DNA from: Phocoena phocoena | Taxonomy: Eukaryota > Chordata > Mammalia > Artiodactyla > Phocoenidae | DNA length: 64,000 nucleotides | Direction: 5' to 3' | Assembly (NCBI RefSeq): GCF_963924675.1 | Contig: NW_027077402.1 | Location: 2,480,001-2,544,000, forward strand | Part shown: positions 58,855 through 64,000 of the stretch, piece after piece | How the letters are laid out: each line of letters starts with the position of its first letter | How positions within the stretch are numbered: the first letter of the stretch is position 1 | Translations under genes and position numbers: made by a program | The notes under the pieces: generated by a model | The model's database searches: none | Seen by the model: the letters and a program-made list of their open reading frames with translations, nothing else | What the model was told of the DNA's origin: nothing

Positions 58855-60601
58855 ACATGAACTGAATTACAAAACAGAACAGGGTCTCAAATTTAGTAAA
58901 CCAACTAGTGCTTGCTTATGCGGAAAGGTGCCTTGGGGTGCTGCATAAAACCAGAGACTGAAATTAGCACAGATAACTTTCCATAAGCCAAATATGTAAT
59001 AGACAAGACCTACTCCTTGTTCAACGAAATGGACCCAACACCACATATTCAACGCCTAGGAATATACCTGACTAGGAAGAATCTTAAAACCCATGGATAT
59101 ATATGTCTCCGTAAGAGAATCAAGCGTGTGTACAGCGGCCGAAATGCAGCACTGAAAATCCGATAAATCCCATTATCAAAATAAATTTCGAAAACAAAAC
59201 ACAAAGACAGTGAAATAGAGAGCAATTCTTAAATAATTCACTCAGGGCATGTGATGCAACCGGGATTGACCACATCTACACCCAGAGCTGGTTGAGACAT
59301 AAGGCTGGACACTTCAGGCTGATAGCATTGGTGAGTTTCGGTGAGCAAATGCAGACCCTTTGAAGTCATACTGCATGGTACCTATTCCATGGGTCCCAAC
59401 TATTCAGGTTCAAGGGATTCTTCCTCCAGCTAAAACATGAATGGGAATCCCACAGTATGGTCCACCGTGTGATTGGGAAACGATTTAAAATGCATCTCAG
59501 TTTTCGTATCCTGGTCCTCGGGTTCACCATTCCAGATGCTTTACTAACACTCTCCCTTCTTGGAGAGTCAGTGCCTTTAACCTCCTGTTTGGCACAGCTT
59601 GCAATTTCTGTGCAAGATGAACAGGAATAGGGAGAACCAATGAGAGACTAGCTATAGGTGTCTGCACGGGCAAATGTAACGCACATTTCCCACCAGGAAG
59701 AGATATTAACCAAAGGCTCAGTGTGCCCTGCCGGAAACAGATTAGGGCCTGAAGCAATCCTGCGGTTTTGTGCCCAGCTCACAAGAAAGCGAGTTGAAGA
59801 AAGGAGCTCAGAGGCACTGCAATTCACAAACCTGCAGAGTTATAAATGACAGCTATCCTCCAAAAATATATTGAAGTAAGCCTGCGAAGGGGACTTGAAA
59901 GCGGGGCAGAATTTCAGGAAAACCATTGCAGGGGGTAGACTGGAAGTGCCCTGAAAGCATAGGAAAAGAGGCAGAACGTCGACAATAATGCACTTGGCCA
60001 AAAAGGGCGTATGCGTTTTTTCCTGAATATATTCAGGAAAAAACGCATACGCCCTTTTTGGCCAACCAAGCAAGCCTGTAAAGGAAATCTGCACTACAAT
60101 GAAGTCTCACTGCCCCCCGGGCAAAAGGGCCATCTGAAAAAAGTGTAAAATCCAGAAATGTAGGACAGGATATGGAGAACAGGGAGCCTTGTTATGCTGA
60201 TTGGCAGGATGTAAATTGCCAGCAGCCACCCTGGAGAAGTGTATGGTGTTTCCTGAAACACGTAAGAAACAAAGCAACACAGCCTATGGCACTTCCACTT
60301 ATGGTCCTATAGCTTACGGAAATTAAAATCAAAAACAGACAGCCATCCCAATATTTGGGACGACTGTGTTCACAAGAAGCTCGTCTACAGTATCAGGTAA
60401 ATATCCCAGAAAGCAAAAAATGGATAAAGAAGTTGTGGCACGTACGTACAATGCAATATCACTCAGCAATGAAATCTGTGTCATCAGGCCCGTAGCGGCA
60501 TAGTGAGTGGATGCAGGTACGGTGATTCTACGTGAACTACGTCACACAGAAAAAGAAACATCATAAGATATCACTAATACACGGAATGTAAACTTGACTA
60601 C
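58855..60601 (+). repeat. Satellite unit 35 (1,747 bp)
   Basis: The 5' part is paired with unit 33. TCTCCCTTCTTGG (about 59,550) and GCACATTTCCC mark where the dimer pairing ends. Perfect palindrome at 59994-60065. Confidence 0.95.
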
Positions 60602-62348
60602 ACATGAACTCAATTACAAAACAGAACAGGGTCTCAAATTTAGTAAACCAACTAGTGCTTGCTTAGGCGGAAAGGTGCCTTGGGGTGCTGCATAAAACCA
60701 GAGACTGAAATTAGCACAGATAACTTTCCATAAGCCAAATATGTAATAGACAAGACCTACTCCTTGTTCAACGAAATGGACCCAACACCACATATTCAAC
60801 GCCTAGAATATACCTGACTAGGAAGAATCTTAAAACCCATGGATATATATGTCTCCGTAAGAGAATCAAGCGTGTGTACAGTGGCCGAAACGCAGCAGTG
60901 AAAATCCGATAAATCCCATTATCAAAATAAATTTCGAAAACAAAACACAAAGACAGTGAAATAGAGAGCAATTCTTAAATAATTCACTCAGGGCATGTGA
61001 TGCAACCGGGATTGACCACATCTACACCCAGAGCTGGTTGAGACATAAGGCTGGACACTTCAGGCTGATAGCATTGGTGAGTTTCGGTGAGCAAATGCAG
61101 ACCCTTTGAAGTCATACTGCATGGTACCCATTCCATGGGTCCCAACTCTCCAGGTTCAAGGGATTCTTCCTCCAGCTAAAACATGCATGGGAAACCCAGA
61201 GTATCGTCCACCGTGTGATTGGGAAACGATTTAAAATGCATCTCAGTTTTCGTATCCTGGTCCTCGGGTTCACCATTCCAGATGCTTTACTAACACTCTC
61301 CCCGCTTGGAGAGTCAGTGCCTTTAACCTCATGTTTGGCACAGCCTGCCATTTCTGTGCAAGATGAACAGGAATAGGGAGAACCAATGAGAGACTAGCTG
61401 TAGGTGTCTGCACGGGCAAATGTAACGCTCATTGCCCACCAGGAAGAGGAATTAAACAAAGGCTCAGCGTGCCCTGCTGGAAACAGATTAGGGCCTGAAG
61501 CAATCCTGCGGTTTTGTGCCCAGCTCACAAGAAAGCGAGTTGAAGAAAGGAGCTCAGGGGCACTGAGTACTTCACAAACCTGCAGAGTTATAAATGACAG
61601 CTATCCTCCAAAAATATATTGAAGTAAGCCTGCGAAGGGGACTTGAAAGCGGGGCTGAATTTCAGGAAAACGATTGCAGGGGGTAGACTGGAATTGCCTG
61701 AAAGCATAGGAAAAGAGGCACAACGTCGACAATGATGCACTTGGCCAAAAAGGGCGTATGCGTTTTTTCCTGAATATATTCAGGAAAAAACGCATACGCC
61801 CTTTTTGGCCAACCAAGCAAGCCTGTAAAGGAAATCTGCACTACAATGAAGTCTCACTGCCCCCCGGGCAAAAGGGCCATCTGAAAAAAGTGTAAAATCC
61901 AGAAAGGTAGGACAGGATATGGAGAACAGGGAGCCTTGTTATGCTGATTGGCAGGATGTAAATTGCCAGCAGCCACCCTGGAGAAGTGTATGGTGTTTCC
62001 TGAAACACGTAAGAAACAAAGCAAAACAGCCTATGGCACTTCCACTTATGGTCCTATAGCTTACGGAAATTAAAATCAAAAACAGACAGCCACCCCAATA
62101 TTTGGGACGGCTGTGTTCACAAGAAGCTCGTCTACAGTATCAGGTAAATATCCCAGAAAGCAAAAAATGGATAAAGAAGTTGTGGCACGTACGTGCAATG
62201 CAATATCACTCAGCAATGAAATCTGTGTCATCAGGCCCGTAGCGGCATAGTAAGTGGATGCAGGTACAGTGATTCTACGTGAACTACGTCACACAGAAAA
62301 AGAAACATCATAAGATATCACTAATACACGGAATGTAAATTTAACTAC
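60602..62348 (+). repeat. Satellite unit 36 (1,747 bp)
   Basis: Length is kept by balancing indels: CGCCTAGAATATACC (-1, about 60,802), CACTGAGTACTTCAC (+2, about 61,561) and ATTGCCTGAAAG (-1, about 61,693). The rest is of the common type rather than the 30-35 type. Perfect palindrome at 61741-61812. Confidence 0.95.
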
Positions 62349-63486
62349 ACATGAACTGAATTACAAAACAGAACAGGGTCTCAAATTTTGAAAACCAACT
62401 AGTGCTTGCTTATGGGGAAATGTGCGTTGGGATGCTGCATAAAACCAGAGACTGAAATTAGCACAGATAACTTTCCATAAGCCAAATATGTAATAGACAA
62501 GACCTACTCCTTGCTCAACGAAATGGACTCAACACCACATATTCAATGCCTAGGAATATACCTGACTAGGAAGAATCTTAAAACCCATGGATTTATATGT
62601 CTCCGTAAGAGAATCAAGCGTGTGTACAGCGGCATAAACGCAGCAGTGAAAATCCGATAAATCCCATTATCAAAATAAATTTCAAAAACAAAACACAAAG
62701 ACAGTGAAATAGAGAGCAATTCTTAAACAATTCACTCAGGGCATGTGATGCAACCGGGATTGACCACATCTACACCCACAGCTGGTTGAGACATAAGGCT
62801 GGACACTTCAGGCTGAAAGCATTGGTGAGTTTTGGTGAGCAAATGCAGACCCTTTGAAGTCATACTGCATGGTACCCATTCCATGGGTCCCAACTCTCCA
62901 GGTTCAAGGGATTCTTCCTCCAGCTAAAACATGCATGGGAAACCCAGAGTATCGTCCACCGTGTGATTGGGAAACGATTTAAAATGCATCTCAGTTTTCG
63001 TATCCTGGTCCTCGGGTTCACCATTCCAGATGCTTTACTAACACTCTCCCCGCTTGGAGAGTCAGTGCCTTTAACCTCCTCTTTGGCACAGCTTGCAATT
63101 TCTGTGCAAGATGAACAGGAATAGGGAGAACCAATGAGAGACTAGCTGTAGGTGTCTGCACAGGCAAATGTAATGCTCATTTCCCACCAGGAAGAGGAAT
63201 TAACTAAACGCTCAGCGTGCCCTGCTGGAAAGAGATTAGTGCCTGAAGCAATCCTGCGGTTTTGTGCCCAGCTCACAAGAAAGCGAGTTGAAGAAAGGAG
63301 CTCAGGGGCACTGTAATTCACAAACCTGCAGAGTTATAAATGACAGCTATCCTCCAAAAATATATTGAAGTAAGCCTGCAAAGGGGACTTGAAAGCGGGG
63401 CAGAAATTCAGGAAAACGATTGAAGGGTTAAACTGGAATTGCACTTAAAGAATAGGAAAAGAGGCAGAACGTCGATAATGATGCAC

Positions 63487-63558
63487 TTGTCCAAAAAGTG
63501 CGGATGCTTTTTTCCCTAAATATATTCAGGAAAAACCGCATACGCACTTTTTGGCCAA
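63487..63558. repeat. Degenerate palindrome (unit 37)
   Basis: The arms keep GTG/CAC, but the left arm is damaged (TTGTCC, CGGATGCTTTT, CCCTAAATA). The right arm has a single change in its A-run (AAAAACCGC). The right arm is much closer to the consensus than the left. Confidence 0.93.
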
Positions 63559-63661
63559 CCAAGAAGCTTGTAAATAAACCTGCACTACAATGAAATCTCA
63601 GTGCCCCCCAGGGCAAAAGGGCCATTAAAAAATTGTAAAATCCAGAAACGGAGGACAGGCA

Positions 63662-63985
63662 ATGGAAAACAGGGGTCCTTATTATGCTGATGCATATGAT
63701 GTAAATTGCCGACAGCCATTCTGGAGAAGTGTTATGTGTTTCCTGAAACACGTAAGAAACAAAGCAACACAGCCTATGGCACTTCCACTTATGGTCCTAC
63801 AGCTTAGGGAAATTAAAATCAAAAACACCCAGCCACCTCAAAGTTTGGGACCTCTCTGTTCACAAGAACCTCGTTTACAGTACCAGGTAAATATCTCAGA
63901 GAGCAAACAATGGATAAAGAAGTTGTGGTACGTACGTACAATGGAATATCACTCAGCAATGAAATCTGTGTCATCAGGCCCGTAA
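63662..63985 (+). pseudogene. L1 ORF2 C-terminal relic, most L1-like copy (unit 37)
   Basis: The final motif reads WIKKLWYVRTMEYHSAMK, keeping TMEY where the array consensus has AMQY, as expected of an L1 ORF2 ancestor. The first motif is QPFWRSVMCFLK. This supports both the L1 origin and an older, less homogenised state for this unit. Confidence 0.78.
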
Positions 63986-64000
63986 TGGCATAGTGAGTGG

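Larger units (their letters stand above)
1..64000 (+). repeat. Satellite array, 37 tandem units of about 1,747 bp, L1-derived; probably the common cetacean satellite
   Basis: Seen: the same unit recurs head-to-tail without spacer through the whole window. The palindrome centres fall at 1175.5, 2922.5, 4668.5 and so on to 63522.5, usually 1,744-1,748 bp apart. Units differ from one another by scattered substitutions and a few 1-10 bp indels. About half of each unit aligns with the 3' end of a mammalian LINE-1. Known: cetaceans carry an abundant heterochromatic satellite with a unit of about 1.75 kb (about 1.58 kb in delphinids), and L1 sequence has been reported as the basis of cetacean heterochromatic satellites. 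Inferred: this is that family, from a non-delphinid cetacean. Neither array end is inside the window. The array itself is certain; the family and host assignment is from memory without a database search. Confidence 0.95.
62349..64000 (+). repeat. Satellite unit 37, cut by the window end (1,652 bp), least homogenised
   Basis: Divergence rises sharply after about 63,400. Several of its differences are closer to L1 than the array consensus: GGCCATTAAAAAATTG, GTGGTACGTACGTACAATGG and GAATATCAC. Palindrome 63487-63558 has about six unmatched changes but keeps the GTG/CAC arm pair. Shares GGCATAAACG and CCTCTTTGGCAC with unit 1. Confidence 0.93.

Noticed and set aside
59480..59540. CENP-B box as a centromere mark
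   Set aside because: Looked for the TTCG....A..CGGG pattern. The nearest candidates (TTTCGTATCCTGG, TTTCGGTGAGC, TTTCGAAAAC) lack the required A or CGGG, so nothing in the unit supports a CENP-B box.
1..64000. CRISPR array or bacterial operon
   Set aside because: The repeat unit is about 1.75 kb without spacers, the composition is mammalian and the embedded element is L1.

Overview
The window is one uninterrupted tandem array of a satellite unit of about 1,747 bp. It contains no host gene, tRNA, rRNA, CRISPR or prokaryotic signal. With a phase that starts at the recurring ACATGAACTG, I count 37 units in the same orientation: 34 near full length, units 8 and 9 fused by an internal deletion, and unit 37 cut by the window end. 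Spacing between equivalent points is 1,737-1,748 bp everywhere except across the unit 8/9 deletion (1,216 bp).

Each unit has three parts. (1) About 890 bp is derived from the 3' end of a mammalian LINE-1: the C-terminal part of ORF2, its stop-codon region and the 3' UTR, running from just after the palindrome to about offset 350 of the next unit. (2) About 790 bp I cannot assign. (3) A 72-bp inverted repeat centred on CCTGAATATATTCAGG, perfect over its full length in 15 units.

A heterochromatic satellite with a unit near 1.75 kb built on L1 3' sequence matches what is known of the common cetacean satellite. The known unit is about 1.74-1.76 kb in baleen and most toothed whales and about 1.58 kb in oceanic dolphins. 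I therefore infer a cetacean outside Delphinidae, at moderate confidence. The L1 3' UTR is of the laurasiatherian/cetartiodactyl kind.

Layout: units 1-3 (1-5,240) are diverged singles. Units 4-5 with the start of 6 (about 5,860-9,415) carry an apparently exact one-unit duplication. Units 8/9 (12,230-15,193) carry a complex deletion with a snap-back inversion and a new 16-bp tandem repeat. Units 10-15 (about 16.1-25.0 kb) hold a three-unit block present twice, with unit 13 a hybrid. Units 16-29 are mosaics of several variant types. Units 30-36 (50.1-62.3 kb) are a recently homogenised stretch with a two-unit higher-order repeat. Unit 37 (62,349-64,000) is clearly less homogenised and closer to the parental L1, which suggests an array edge is near.

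Nothing suggests protein-coding function. Recurring open frames are relics of L1 ORF2 or frames copied by array homogenisation. The interest lies in array mechanics: a long palindrome whose arms vary together, a dissectible rearrangement, mapped unequal-exchange junctions and a conversion tract.
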